Counted from the stretch's first letter, positions 1-9,243 are shown. The stretch: 64,000 bases of DNA from Ohtaekwangia koreensis (GCF_900167975.1 NZ_FUZU01000002.1:1061501-1125500); one strand, 5' to 3'. Numbers and translations: made by a program. Notes: generated from the letters alone by a model not told the origin.

Positions 1-75
1 AATGAATAATGTCAGGATTAACGGAATTGCAATAATGGCAGCAATTACCAGGACGATTGTTAATGCGGTGTTCAT
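1..75 (-). CDS. N-terminus of a membrane-anchored protein (cut by window edge)
   Basis: Only the first 25 codons are inside the window. An ATG read from position 75 opens a frame that stays open to base 1 and encodes an almost entirely hydrophobic segment rich in Ile, Leu and Ala, which is a signal anchor or the first membrane helix. It lies 33 bases after the stop of the VOC protein on the same strand, so the two are probably co-transcribed. Short hydrophobic leaders of this kind are common on SRPBCC-type proteins of Bacteroidota, but nothing of that domain is visible, so the function stays open. Confidence 0.55.
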   Translation of the reverse strand, partial: MNTALTIVLVIAAIIAIPLILTLFI

Positions 76-108
76 TCCTTTATATTTTTTTAGTATAGAA
101 GCTTCGAC

Positions 109-540
109 TTATTTATGCGGTGCGTAATCATAATTTACCATCCATTGCACTCCGAACTTGTCCGTTAACATACCGAAGTATGCATTCCAGAAAGTCTTTT
201 CCAGTGGCATTGTTACTTGTCCGCCTTGCGAGAGTCCATTGAATATTCGGGATGCCTCTTCTTCACTATCTGCACCGATGGCGATGGAGAAGTTATTGCC
301 AGGAGATAAAGTATGTCCTGCAGATTCGAGTGCATCAGTACCCATAATTCTATTTTCACGTCCTATAGGTAAAGCGATGTGCATGATTTTATCCTGGTCT
401 TCAGGAGGAACATTCGCTGTTTCGGGAACGTCTTTGAATCGCTGCACCGCTGCGAACTCTCCACCAAAAACAGATCTGTAAAAGTTAAAAGCTTCCTCTG
501 TAGTGCCGTTGAAATTTAGATAGGGATTAATGGTTGCCAT
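109..540 (-). CDS. VOC family protein (PhnB-like glyoxalase fold)
   Basis: A 143-residue protein of the PhnB/YjdN type in the vicinal oxygen chelate superfamily. The N-terminus (INPYLNFNGTTEEAFNFY) is the usual first beta-alpha unit of this group. The centre carries an IMHIAL strand, and the C-terminal part has the WNAYFGMLTDKFGVQW signature typical of PhnB-like proteins. These proteins fold as paired beta-alpha-beta-beta-beta units and usually dimerise. Many have no known substrate, so a specific reaction should not be assumed. The length is normal for the family and the gene looks intact. It is the first gene of a probable two-gene unit with the truncated membrane protein at the window edge. 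Confidence 0.9.
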   Translation of the reverse strand: MATINPYLNFNGTTEEAFNFYRSVFGGEFAAVQRFKDVPETANVPPEDQDKIMHIALPIGRENRIMGTDALESAGHTLSPGNNFSIAIGADSEEEASRIFNGLSQGGQVTMPLEKTFWNAYFGMLTDKFGVQWMVNYDYAPHK

Positions 541-592
541 GTTCTGTTTTGTTTGAGGTTGATATATAGATATACTTGATCAATGGTATAAT

Positions 593-1717
593 TCAGCTGG
601 CGAATGCCAGAGGTTTGAAAGAGGTTAACGATACTTCTTTCTCTTTTCCTCTTAGTTTAATGGCTCCCAATGGTTGGGTCAAAAAGTTATTCGCCAATTG
701 AAGACTTGCTACTAAATCTGCAGATGCAATTACTTCTGCGTTGAATTCTTTGCACATGCTGAGAATCCGGGAAGTAGTATTCAACACATCGCCAGAATAG
801 GTGATGTCACGTTTAATAATTCCAACTTCTCCGGCAACTACTTTTCCACAGTGTATACCAGCTTTAAAAGATGGTACTAGCCCGTAGCGTTGTATATATT
901 TTTCTTTGTTCTTTTCAATGTGCAGTTTAATGTCATAGAAGCATTGTACACATTGACTTTTCTCAATTCCGTCTTTATGTTTCCACGCAATGATAACTTC
1001 GTCCCCTACATATTGATGGATTTCCCCTTTGTTGGCAATGATGGGATTCGTAATGTCTGCGAAGAAATCTTTCAGAAGCTCGTGGTATTTTTCATCGCCC
1101 AGTTTCTCGGCTATGGTGGTAGATGAGTTCAGGTCCAGAAACATGAAAATACGATTCTCTTCTTTAGGCGTATTATATTTTCCTCTGATAATATTTCCAA
1201 AAACACCTTGTCCGAATTTACTGCTGATCTGGAGTAGCAACTGAGTAATTGCAACTACGATTGACCACACAAGTATATTTTTGGCTCGTGAGCTATCCAT
1301 CAAAAAGTTTTTAAAGGCCTCCTGAGAGACAGGATCCATAAAAGGTTTACCTGTGCGGAGGGGAACGGACACCAGGCCCAGCAGTAAAATTATAAGTAGT
1401 ATAATGGCGAAAAAAGATATACTCACCGCAGCAACGGTATGGCCATACGACTTATCCTGATATTTTACATTCACAAAGAATACCAGGAGGCTTCCTCCCA
1501 GTAAACCTCCAACCAGTGCTGAGCCGAGGTTAAACATCAGCGACAACCCAAATGAATACTCCGGTGAGGGCCCTTGGGAATTGTTCGTCAACAATACAAG
1601 ATGATCATATATAGATATAATAAAACCAACGATCATCCATGCGCAGATGATTGCGCCAAGTTGGTGTAGTTTGAGTTGTGTTGTTCGATTCATAACTTTT
1701 AATATTTCGTGAACCAA
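593..1717 (-). CDS. membrane-bound class III adenylate/guanylate cyclase
   Basis: A 374-residue protein with four hydrophobic helices (about 20-42, 60-82, 94-117, 146-165) followed by a class III nucleotidyl cyclase domain (about 188-345). The two metal-binding aspartates are visible as D195 (FLDLNSS) and D239 (YVGDE), and the transition-state Asn and Arg as N313 and R317 in VLNTTSRI. All catalytic residues are therefore present and the domain is probably active, forming cAMP or less likely cGMP; the sequence does not settle which. The membrane part is an integral sensor or anchor without a recognised name. A second in-frame Met at residue 9 could be the true start. It is divergent from the GlxA-type regulator, with 173 bases between the starts. 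Confidence 0.88.
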   Translation of the reverse strand: MVHEILKVMNRTTQLKLHQLGAIICAWMIVGFIISIYDHLVLLTNNSQGPSPEYSFGLSLMFNLGSALVGGLLGGSLLVFFVNVKYQDKSYGHTVAAVSISFFAIILLIILLLGLVSVPLRTGKPFMDPVSQEAFKNFLMDSSRAKNILVWSIVVAITQLLLQISSKFGQGVFGNIIRGKYNTPKEENRIFMFLDLNSSTTIAEKLGDEKYHELLKDFFADITNPIIANKGEIHQYVGDEVIIAWKHKDGIEKSQCVQCFYDIKLHIEKNKEKYIQRYGLVPSFKAGIHCGKVVAGEVGIIKRDITYSGDVLNTTSRILSMCKEFNAEVIASADLVASLQLANNFLTQPLGAIKLRGKEKEVSLTSFKPLAFAS

Positions 1718-1890
1718 CTAATTCTATCCCGTCCCCTCAGCCTATTGCATGTACAAATGTAGCGACCATAATAAAAGTAAACGGGGTGTAAATACGGCAA
1801 TCTAAAGGGTTGACTCCGACATTATCTTCTGCTAGTTTTGGGAGGATGAATTTCCAGAATCAGAGTCTTAACACGTATAATGCTTAACAG

Positions 1891-2874
1891 ATGAAACACA
1901 TTTCTATTCTCGTTCCAAGAGGTGCTGCTGCCTTAAGTTGTATTGAAGGTGCATTCACTTGTTTTACAAAGGCAAATGATTTTTTAACGAGCATGGGGCG
2001 GTCACCATTATTCAAAGTGCAATTGGTGGGTATCGACAATGATGCACAGGTATATGACCGTTTATTTAAAGTGTCGCCTGATGTGGTTGTTGCCGAACTT
2101 GAAAAAACCGATCTGATCATTATACCCGCCGTAAATGGAGACATGAATAATGTCATAACAAGCAACGCTGAATTTTTTCCATGGATTGTAAAGCAATATA
2201 AAAAAGGAGCGGAGATTGCGAGTCTTTGCGTTGGAGCGTTCCTGTTGGCAGCGACCGGATTACTTGAAGGGAAAAAAGTTGCCACGCACTGGCTATCCGC
2301 CAATGACTTCAGAAAAATGTTTCCGGATGTAGAGTTAGTGTCAGATAAGATTATTACAGATGAACAAGGAATATATTCCAGTGGTGGCGCGAATTCATTC
2401 TGGAACCTCCTGCTATATTTGTTAGAGAAATATACTGATCGTGAAGTCGCTATTCTTGCAGCAAAATATTTTGCCATTGAGATTGACCGGACTACCCAGT
2501 CGGCATTCATTATGTTCAATGGACAGAAAGATCATCAGGATGAATCCGTAAAAAAAGCGCAGGAATTCATTGAGCAAAATTTTCAGGAGAAAATAACAGT
2601 CGACCAATTGTCTGATATGTTTGCGGTAGGCAGACGAAGCCTTGAGCGCAGGTTTAAAAAAGCTACGTGTAATACAGTATCGGAATATATTCAGCGCGTT
2701 AAAATTGAAGCCGCGAAAAAGAGCTTTGAGACAAGCCGAAAGAATATCATGGAGATCATGGGCGATGTAGGGTATTCCGACACCAAGGCCTTCCGAACGA
2801 TCTTTAAAAGAGCCACCGGTCTATCACCCCTTGAGTATAGGAATAAGTACAACAAAGAGGCCGTTCTCGCGTAA
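1891..2874 (+). CDS. GlxA family transcriptional regulator (DJ-1/PfpI plus AraC HTH)
   Basis: A 327-residue two-domain regulator. Residues 1-185 form a DJ-1/PfpI domain with the nucleophile-elbow cysteine at C113 in SLCVGAF, and residues about 220-322 form an AraC-type double helix-turn-helix (ITVDQLSDMFAVGRRSLERRF, then GDVGYSDTKAFRTIFKRATG). Family members bind DNA as activators or repressors, and the DJ-1 part presumably senses a small ligand or oxidative change. Targets cannot be read from the sequence; the divergent cyclase gene is an obvious candidate. The gene ends about 70 bases before a strong intrinsic terminator. Confidence 0.92.
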   Translation: MKHISILVPRGAAALSCIEGAFTCFTKANDFLTSMGRSPLFKVQLVGIDNDAQVYDRLFKVSPDVVVAELEKTDLIIIPAVNGDMNNVITSNAEFFPWIVKQYKKGAEIASLCVGAFLLAATGLLEGKKVATHWLSANDFRKMFPDVELVSDKIITDEQGIYSSGGANSFWNLLLYLLEKYTDREVAILAAKYFAIEIDRTTQSAFIMFNGQKDHQDESVKKAQEFIEQNFQEKITVDQLSDMFAVGRRSLERRFKKATCNTVSEYIQRVKIEAAKKSFETSRKNIMEIMGDVGYSDTKAFRTIFKRATGLSPLEYRNKYNKEAVLA

Positions 2875-2942
2875 TGTGTTTTTAGTTGTCAACGTGATCA
2901 GCCGTTAACCTCAAGTTGTATTTAAATAGTCACCACTATTAA

Positions 2943-2982
2943 ACGCCTTTGTATAACCAATACAAAGGCGTCTCTTTTTCTT
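2943..2982 (+). terminator. intrinsic terminator after the GlxA-type gene
   Basis: An 11-base perfect stem (ACGCCTTTGTA at 2943-2953 with TACAAAGGCGT at 2961-2971) and a 7-base loop are followed by a T-rich run, TCTCTTTTTCTT. It serves the plus-strand regulator. The facing minus-strand gene ends at 3063, so it also separates the convergent pair. Confidence 0.85.
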
Positions 2983-3062
2983 GCCATAATACTATAACTG
3001 CAGAACTGAACTGGCATTGGAATAGTATAAGAGCAACTAACTATATATTTGTGGTTTTTCGA

Positions 3063-3629
3063 TCACGCGCCACGATAGCATAGAAGTACGTTGCCCGACT
3101 TGAATGTTTTTGTTTTTAGAAGCTTGAGATGTAGCCTTTCTATGTTTGATGTATTTTCAGAATAAAACATGGACCTACCATGGCCTAATACTATAGGATT
3201 AACAATGATATGATATTCGTCTATTAAGCCATGATCCTTAAGTGTTCGTGATAGATTGGCGCTTCCAATAACAGCGATGTCTTTACCTGCAGTACGCTTT
3301 AGCCGCGATATCTCTTCCACTGCATTCTCTTTTACAAGTGTTGTATTATTCCAGGTGGCGTTATTCAGCGTGCGTGAAAAAACAAATTTTGCTAATGAGT
3401 TCATTCTTTCAGCAACGGATGGGCTATCTGTTATAGCTGCTTGAGTAGGCCAGTAGCTTTCCATGACTTGATACGTGACCCTTCCAAATAGGATCATATC
3501 TACAGCGCTTAAAAAGTCAGTGCAATATGAATTAAATTCATCGTCTACAACGTGCCAGTCAATTTCCTTGTTGGTACCCTCGAAGAAACCATCCAATGTT
3601 ACCATCATTTGAAGGATTACTTTTCGCAT
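3063..3629 (-). CDS. dihydrofolate reductase family protein (RibD C-terminal domain)
   Basis: A 188-residue single-domain protein of the RibD_C/DHFR-like family (YwjB/YyaP type). It opens with the typical VILQMMVTLDGFFEG strand and has the MDMILFGRVTYQ... region (here VDMILFGRVTYQVME) and the nucleotide-binding IAVIGSANLSRTL loop of NADPH-dependent reductases. The family includes pyrimidine reductase domains, but stand-alone copies such as this are mostly uncharacterised. The C-terminal IIVNPIVLGHGRSMF segment completes the domain, so it appears full length. It stands alone, convergent with the GlxA-type gene. Confidence 0.9.
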   Translation of the reverse strand: MRKVILQMMVTLDGFFEGTNKEIDWHVVDDEFNSYCTDFLSAVDMILFGRVTYQVMESYWPTQAAITDSPSVAERMNSLAKFVFSRTLNNATWNNTTLVKENAVEEISRLKRTAGKDIAVIGSANLSRTLKDHGLIDEYHIIVNPIVLGHGRSMFYSENTSNIERLHLKLLKTKTFKSGNVLLCYRGA

Positions 3630-3815
3630 AGCTTTTTTATTATGTCCTTATTCAAAGGTATGGTAAAAATTGTGCCGGTATGGCGTGTGAACACGTCAAA
3701 GTGTAAGGCTGATTACGACAGAAATTATAGTATCTTTTAGATTAAGTAGACACTGAACTTCGCTCATGCTTCGTTAAATTGAGTAGTTATTTGTCATTCC
3801 CTAACCTGAAGTTAT

Positions 3816-6254
3816 ATGGTCGGAAATTACTTTCGTATAGCCTGGCGCCATATTATGGCGAATAAGACGTTTTCTTTTATTAGCATTTTCGGCTTGTCAC
3901 TTAGCGTTACCGTATTCCTGCTTATTACTCAGTATGCAATTTTCGAACTACGCTTTGACCGCTTTCATAGTCGTGCTAATTGTATATACAGGGTCAATGC
4001 AATTACATATTCAGATAGGCAAATTGTATCGAACAGTGCATTGTCATCTTATTCGTTGAAGCAAACAATGGATGGAAGATTCCCCGAGATAGTTAACTCG
4101 GTCAGATTGATCTCCACACGTTCTTGGTTTGATTGCACCCTGAAATATGATGAGGGATCGAAAGCTGTAATTTTCAACGAACACAATCTATACTATACCG
4201 ATGCATCCGTACTTTCTATATTTTCGCTTCCGTTACGGTATGGTAATGCCCAGGCCCTTGCAAAGCCATATACCGCGGTGCTGTCTGAATCGGTTGCCAG
4301 GCGATATTTTGGTAATGAATATCCAATAGGAAAGACACTACATTTAAAAGGAAGTTTTGAAGAAAGCGATTATACAGTGACTGGGGTTATTGAAGATATA
4401 CCTGCGGACTCACACATTGAAGCCGATATATTCCTTTCTATTAATTCCCTTGAACATAATCCTTACGTTGATAACTTTGACGCGTATACCTATATACAAA
4501 TCTCCCCCTCTGTCAACATGGAGGATTTTACAGACCGTTTTAATGCGTTGGTTTCGAAGTATCTTCCATCGGATAATAAAACATTTATAAAGTTTTCTTT
4601 ACAGCCAATCACAGAAATACATCTATACTCATCGCTTCAGGATGAAATGAAGCCGGGCGGTAATGCAAAGTCTATTTATTTTTTGATACTTGTTGCTTTC
4701 TCAATTCTACTCATTGCATGGATCAACTATATCAACCTTGCTACCGCACAGTCCATAGCACGTGCAAAAGAAGTGGGGATTCGCAAAGTTTCAGGGGCAA
4801 CGCGAGGCCAGCTTGTAAATCAATTTCTTGCGGAGTCAGTGATTATCAATTTGCTCAGCGCCACGTTGGCGTTTCTTGCTGTGTTTTTTCTGTCGTCATT
4901 CTTCTATACGCTAGCCGGCTTCACTGTTTCGTACGATCGGTTCATTTCTGCAGGTATATATGATATAGCGCTCTTAACTTTAATAGTATTTTGCTTCGGT
5001 GTTTTTGCTGCCGGTTTTTATCCAGCCCGAATTATATCTTCGTATAATCCTGTTTTAGTATTAAAAGGTAAATTTAATGGTAAGAACAACACGGGACTTA
5101 CGTTGCGAAAGACGTTGGTTGTATTTCAGTTCACATGTGCTATAGGGCTGACGATTGCTGTGTTAACCTTTAAGCAACAGTTTGAATTTATGCAACGGCA
5201 GGATTTGGGTATAGATATAGCGCGGACTGTTATCGTTAAGGCACCTTCCCTGATCGACTCTTCGTTTGCTGATCGTCTTAGAAATTTTAAATCAAGCCTT
5301 GCGACTAAATCTGTCATTAGTGGTGTAACCACTTCGAGTGCTATACCGGGCGATAAAATTGAGTGGACTGGAAATGTTCGCATCGATAGGAATTCCAGGG
5401 CACAAACTAGTTTTGTTATTAATGTAGTCGATAACGATTTTATCTCTACTTATAAGCTCAAGTTGTTATCAGGAAGAGATTTCACAGTTTCGGATTTTCC
5501 GTTGAAAAAATTTGGCGATAAGACTGAGTCGGTTATCTTGAACAAAGCTGCAATACAATTATTGGGTATTGCGACACCGGAGGAAGCCATAGGGCTGGAA
5601 ATATACTGGGGCGATGATAAGTGTAAAGTGGTGGGAGTTATAGATGATTTCCATCAACAGTCTTTGGAAATTGCTTTACAGCCAATTCTTTTTACTGCGA
5701 ATAGCGGTCCACGCCTGTCATTAAAGTTTGGTGAAGCGGTTAATACAAATAACCTGAAAGCATCAATAGCTGTTATTCAAAAGGAATGGAGGTCATTTTT
5801 CCCAGACGATCCTTTCGATTATTTCTTCTTGGAGGATCACTATGCAACGCAATATGCTGATGATGCACAGATTGCGAATATCTTTCAACTATTCTGCGGT
5901 ATAGCGATAATAATATCCGGTCTGGGCTTATTTGGCCTATCGTTTTTTATGGTGCGACAGCGGATGAAGGAAATGGGAATTCGAAAAATATTGGGAGCTT
6001 CTGTTGTTAATTTGATAACTATATTGACAACGGAATTTGTATGGTTAATTATACTGGCATCCTGTCTCGCTGTACCTTTAGCATACCTTGGAATCACGCA
6101 GTGGTTACAACACTTTGCGTTTCATATGGACTTAACCGCGTGGATTTTTGTTTGCCCTGTTTTGCTTTTCATGGGGATTGGATTTATAACAATAGGTTTT
6201 CAAACGTTTAAAGCTGCAAACGTCAATCCTGTTAAAATATTGAAGCATGAGTAG
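3816..6254 (+). CDS. ABC transporter permease (MacB/FtsX-like, 812 aa)
   Basis: A long FtsX/MacB-type permease of the kind abundant in Bacteroidota. It has an N-terminal helix (about 19-40), a large periplasmic MacB-like domain, three central helices beginning near residue 285, a second periplasmic domain and three C-terminal helices. The cytoplasmic loops carry the duplicated FtsX signature: RAKEVGIRKVSGATRGQL in the first half and RMKEMGIRKILGASVVNL in the second. Partner ATPases are usually encoded separately, and none lies next to it. Such permeases move no substrate across the inner membrane by themselves; they couple cytoplasmic ATP use to periplasmic events such as lipoprotein or peptide release. 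It is paralogous to the permease at 17.0-19.4 kb. Confidence 0.92.
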   Translation: MVGNYFRIAWRHIMANKTFSFISIFGLSLSVTVFLLITQYAIFELRFDRFHSRANCIYRVNAITYSDRQIVSNSALSSYSLKQTMDGRFPEIVNSVRLISTRSWFDCTLKYDEGSKAVIFNEHNLYYTDASVLSIFSLPLRYGNAQALAKPYTAVLSESVARRYFGNEYPIGKTLHLKGSFEESDYTVTGVIEDIPADSHIEADIFLSINSLEHNPYVDNFDAYTYIQISPSVNMEDFTDRFNALVSKYLPSDNKTFIKFSLQPITEIHLYSSLQDEMKPGGNAKSIYFLILVAFSILLIAWINYINLATAQSIARAKEVGIRKVSGATRGQLVNQFLAESVIINLLSATLAFLAVFFLSSFFYTLAGFTVSYDRFISAGIYDIALLTLIVFCFGVFAAGFYPARIISSYNPVLVLKGKFNGKNNTGLTLRKTLVVFQFTCAIGLTIAVLTFKQQFEFMQRQDLGIDIARTVIVKAPSLIDSSFADRLRNFKSSLATKSVISGVTTSSAIPGDKIEWTGNVRIDRNSRAQTSFVINVVDNDFISTYKLKLLSGRDFTVSDFPLKKFGDKTESVILNKAAIQLLGIATPEEAIGLEIYWGDDKCKVVGVIDDFHQQSLEIALQPILFTANSGPRLSLKFGEAVNTNNLKASIAVIQKEWRSFFPDDPFDYFFLEDHYATQYADDAQIANIFQLFCGIAIIISGLGLFGLSFFMVRQRMKEMGIRKILGASVVNLITILTTEFVWLIILASCLAVPLAYLGITQWLQHFAFHMDLTAWIFVCPVLLFMGIGFITIGFQTFKAANVNPVKILKHE

Positions 6255-6391
6255 CGCAAATGATAGTGGCTAAAATGTACAACTATCGGTAGTGTTTTGT
6301 CCGTATATACCTTATTCTTCTAGCTTATACCCAAGCTATATATAGGGTTGCTTATAAGATCAATATTTCATCACGGATCCGTAAAAATGCT

Positions 6392-6616
6392 TTAGTTACA
6401 TCCGCAGCCGCCACCGTTCTTTCCTCCATTGGCACCTGAAGCACCCTCCCTATATAGCTGGAAGCTGGTTTCAAACTTCTGGGTTTTGCGCGCGGCAAGT
6501 TCCATCTCTGAATCGTTCAGATGCATTTTTTGATATTCTTTTACAGACGCGCATCGCGTGAATGAAATAATTACGATCCCGAAGCAGAGTGCTGTGACAA
6601 TTTTACTGTTCTTCAT
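6392..6616 (-). CDS. DUF4266 lipoprotein-like small protein
   Basis: The start at 6616 gives a 74-residue protein with a lysine-led hydrophobic signal and a lipobox-like SFTRC ending at the mature Cys. A longer frame exists upstream but overlaps the preceding gene. The body carries the family hallmarks YQKMHLNDSEMELAARK, FQLYREGASGANGGKNG and the glycine/cysteine tail GGGCGCN. DUF4266 proteins are small exported proteins found beside DUF3570 proteins and ApbE. The start is 5 bases after the ApbE stop, so this is the last gene of the four-gene operon. Its tail could bind metal or be modified, but that is inference only. Confidence 0.85.
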   Translation of the reverse strand: MKNSKIVTALCFGIVIISFTRCASVKEYQKMHLNDSEMELAARKTQKFETSFQLYREGASGANGGKNGGGCGCN

Positions 6617-6621
6617 AATGA

Positions 6622-7560
6622 TTACGTAAGATTGATATTTTTGGAAGTATATACTGTATTGTTGTCGTCGATGATGATACACGCTATATCTTTTAGTTGA
6701 TTGATTAAGGTGAGCCCTGGCTTTATACCCATTACCATGACGGGTGTGGCCATCGCATCTGCAATTTCTCCACTGGCGCAGATGATCGTTACGCTCTTGA
6801 TACCACGTACCGGGTATCCACTTTTCGGATCGATGGTATGCGAGTATTTAACGCCATCGATCATAATATACTTTTCATAATTACCGGAGGTAGCCACAGA
6901 TGTATCCGTTAGCTGAATAGAAGCCAAGGGCGAATCTTTTTTGTCGGGATCAGCTATACCTATTGTCCACGCCTCTCCACTGGGTTGCCGGCCCCAAACT
7001 GTAAGATCACCCGCGGCATTTACGATGCCGTTTGCCACGCCAGATTTGCGCATCACTTCTTTGGCTCTATCAGCAGCATATCCTTTTCCAATGCCTCCGA
7101 AGCCGATGCGCATCCCTTTTTCTTTCAGGTAGACGGTTTGATTCTTTTTATCCAGTATAACATTCCGAAAATTGATAAGGCGCACCATCGATTTTGCCGT
7201 AGCAACATCCGGTAAGGAAGTCATACTCGTATCAAAATTCCAGAGGCTTTTATCAATCGATCCGTAGGTAATATCAAAAGCACCTTGTGTCAATGCCGAG
7301 ATACGGAGCGAACGTTCAATCAGATCGAAAACTTCTCTATCTACGTCTACAGGTCTTATGCCGGCATTTATATTGATATAGTGTGTCTGACTTGTTTCAC
7401 TATAGGTTGTAAGCAATTTTTCAATACGTTGTATTTCAAGGATTGCATCATCAATACAGCTTTTTGCCCATGCCTCATGCTCGGCAACCACAGTAAACCC
7501 AAACAGGTTGCCCATCAACTTTAAATCCCGGCTATATATCTGATCCTTGAGGGTAATCAT
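6622..7560 (-). CDS. apbE: FAD:protein FMN transferase (ApbE family)
   Basis: A 312-residue ApbE protein. It transfers the FMN part of FAD onto a Thr or Ser of a target protein in a Mg-dependent reaction outside the cytoplasm. Diagnostic elements are the GFGGIGKGYAADRA loop (about residue 153), SGVANGIVNAAGDLTVWGRQ, the TSVATSGNYEKY segment and HTIDPKSGYPV with its His and Asp. Unlike many family members it lacks a clear signal peptide; translation starts by a 4-base ATGA overlap with the thioredoxin gene, which indicates tight coupling. No obvious flavinylation target motif is seen in the operon partners, so the substrate is unknown. Confidence 0.93.
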   Translation of the reverse strand: MITLKDQIYSRDLKLMGNLFGFTVVAEHEAWAKSCIDDAILEIQRIEKLLTTYSETSQTHYININAGIRPVDVDREVFDLIERSLRISALTQGAFDITYGSIDKSLWNFDTSMTSLPDVATAKSMVRLINFRNVILDKKNQTVYLKEKGMRIGFGGIGKGYAADRAKEVMRKSGVANGIVNAAGDLTVWGRQPSGEAWTIGIADPDKKDSPLASIQLTDTSVATSGNYEKYIMIDGVKYSHTIDPKSGYPVRGIKSVTIICASGEIADAMATPVMVMGIKPGLTLINQLKDIACIIIDDNNTVYTSKNINLT

Positions 7561-7991
7561 TGCTTGGCAGATATAGTCTTTGTGAGATCGTCTATAAATT
7601 TATCCTGACTTGAAAATATATACCCATCCCATTGTTTGATCACTTTACCATGCGCGTCCATTAATACGGTGAATGGAAATTTCCCGGAAGGGTTGTATTT
7701 TTCAGCAAGAGCTTCATTGTGTTTTGTTAACTCTTTCGAAAGCTGATTCTTTTTCGAACGTGGAAAATCGGCGCGGACTAATACCAGTTGTTTTTCAGCC
7801 AGTGTTAAAAAAGACTCGTTTTCAAATACTTCTTTTTTCATTTTGATGCAGGGCGCGCACCAATCCGACCCGGAAAAATTAAGCAGTATATATTTATTTT
7901 CCTGGACAGCTATATTTTTGGCAGTATCAAAATCTGTAAGCCATTCCGTTGATGCACCGATCAGCAGTATGCAGGTAAGCAATGTTTTCAT
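7557..7991 (-). CDS. exported thioredoxin-fold protein
   Basis: A 144-residue protein with a short N-terminal signal (MKTLLTCILLIGAS) and a thioredoxin fold with the redox-active WCAPC motif near residue 45, followed by the cis-Pro loop region GKFPFTVLMDAHGKVI. It resembles the thioredoxin_7/DsbD-gamma-like group that works in the periplasm, supplying or removing disulfides. Being sandwiched between a DUF3570 outer-membrane-like protein and ApbE, with the stop overlapping the ApbE start, it probably maintains cysteines of a partner, perhaps the Cys-ended DUF4266 protein. That role is inferred from context. Confidence 0.9.
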   Translation of the reverse strand: MKTLLTCILLIGASTEWLTDFDTAKNIAVQENKYILLNFSGSDWCAPCIKMKKEVFENESFLTLAEKQLVLVRADFPRSKKNQLSKELTKHNEALAEKYNPSGKFPFTVLMDAHGKVIKQWDGYIFSSQDKFIDDLTKTISAKQ

Positions 7992-8000
7992 ATATACTAT

Positions 8001-9182
8001 TTATTTTATTTTTACTAGAAGTGTAATGATGTTGGCAGTTAATCCTGTAGATCGTTTATAGTGGCCATAGCGCAGTTCAAGTGTGTTAAACTTTGAGATG
8101 TTCATCAGGCCTCCTGGTGGCGCATATCGAATCCCGGCACCCATCATGTTGCTCGTAAGTGTTGAGAGATCATAGTCACTGGTATAAAATTCTTCGCTCA
8201 TGACATGTTGTTCATACCTTGCGAAGTATTTAACACCTTGTTGATTATAATATCTATAGAACGGACTTATGGAAAAGAATGGTGTAATCTTGATGGGCGT
8301 CTCCAACTCGACAGTGTGAGCACTCAGTCCCCAATTATCTTTATAGTATCGGTAGTACGTGCGAATAATAAATCGATCACCCAGGAAATAATTTAGTCGC
8401 AAGCCTATAGGAACTTTGAGGCGTGTATCGGGTAAGTTTTCAATTTTATGCGAGCCGTTTGTGAAATAGGTTCGATGATAGAGTGTAGCCAGCTGACCTT
8501 CCTGGTAAGCAACATCTGCGAGCAACAATATCTGCAATCGTTTTGTAAGCACCTGGCTTAGCGTAAAGGCTGCGCTGTAGGTATTCCGGGGTTCAGTTCC
8601 TTTTCTATTGCTGCTGGCTCGCAGTTCAATGGGTAAAATTACAGTCCATGTATCAAGGAATACTTGACCTTTTACGCTGAACTCACGGTTTTTGTCTTTT
8701 GATAATTTAGACCAGCCCAGGCTAAGTCCTTTCGAAAAGTAATCAAACTCAGTGGAGATTGATCCATTAATACTCACGGTAGATCCTTTGTCTTCGTTGG
8801 TGATGGCATACGTGAGTGATGGATAAATTCGTTTGTCACCAGAGGATGCTGATGAGATTGTATTTGGATCAATTTTGTCCGATGATGCTGAAGAGTATAC
8901 ATCGATACCAACTTCTCCTGTAAGGGTGTGTTTCCGATTGCGTGAATCATAACGCGAGAATTTAACGTCAATGGTTGTTGCGAAGTCGGTAAGTTTTTCG
9001 GTGCCAATGCCACCTGTTACAGCAGAGTTATTCCCATCCTGCTTATAATAGCTCGATACGAAATTTACTTCTTCGAGCTTTAGTTTTCTATTCTTATAGG
9101 CAGAGGTATCTTGAAGGGATTGTGAAAATCCGGCCAGGGTGGATATGTAAATTCCTAAAGCGGCCAGTGAAATACGAAGCAT
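8001..9182 (-). CDS. DUF3570 outer membrane beta-barrel-like protein
   Basis: A 393-residue exported protein with a cleavable signal ending near GFSQS and many alternating strands rich in Tyr, Arg and Thr, ending in a hydrophobic-aromatic strand. The KLEEVNFVSSYYKQDGNNSAVTGGIGTEKLTDF opening region and the EVGIDVYSSASSDKID segment identify DUF3570, whose members occur in a conserved set with ApbE, thioredoxin and DUF4266. It is first in the operon, 9 bases before the thioredoxin gene. Function is unknown; a beta-barrel in the outer membrane is the likely structure. Upstream lies a 31-base dyad at 9244-9274. Confidence 0.88.
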   Translation of the reverse strand: MLRISLAALGIYISTLAGFSQSLQDTSAYKNRKLKLEEVNFVSSYYKQDGNNSAVTGGIGTEKLTDFATTIDVKFSRYDSRNRKHTLTGEVGIDVYSSASSDKIDPNTISSASSGDKRIYPSLTYAITNEDKGSTVSINGSISTEFDYFSKGLSLGWSKLSKDKNREFSVKGQVFLDTWTVILPIELRASSNRKGTEPRNTYSAAFTLSQVLTKRLQILLLADVAYQEGQLATLYHRTYFTNGSHKIENLPDTRLKVPIGLRLNYFLGDRFIIRTYYRYYKDNWGLSAHTVELETPIKITPFFSISPFYRYYNQQGVKYFARYEQHVMSEEFYTSDYDLSTLTSNMMGAGIRYAPPGGLMNISKFNTLELRYGHYKRSTGLTANIITLLVKIK

Positions 9183-9213
9183 AGAAATTGATTAGAAAAG
9201 CAAATTCCGAAAA

Positions 9214-9234
9214 AGATTCTGAAAAGATTCTGAA
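9214..9234 (-). promoter_or_regulatory. two direct repeats, period 11, upstream of the DUF3570 operon
   Basis: AGATTCTGAA occurs at 9214-9223 and again at 9225-9234, one helical turn apart, between the large palindrome and the start codon at 9182. Tandem repeats at this spacing are typical of cooperative regulator binding on one DNA face, but no protein is implied by the sequence alone. Confidence 0.35.
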
Positions 9235-9243
9235 TTTTCTGAC

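Noticed and set aside
158-481. Plus-strand open frame antisense to the VOC gene
   Set aside because: It is the mirror of a well-supported gene on the other strand and has no motif, signal or ribosome-site support.
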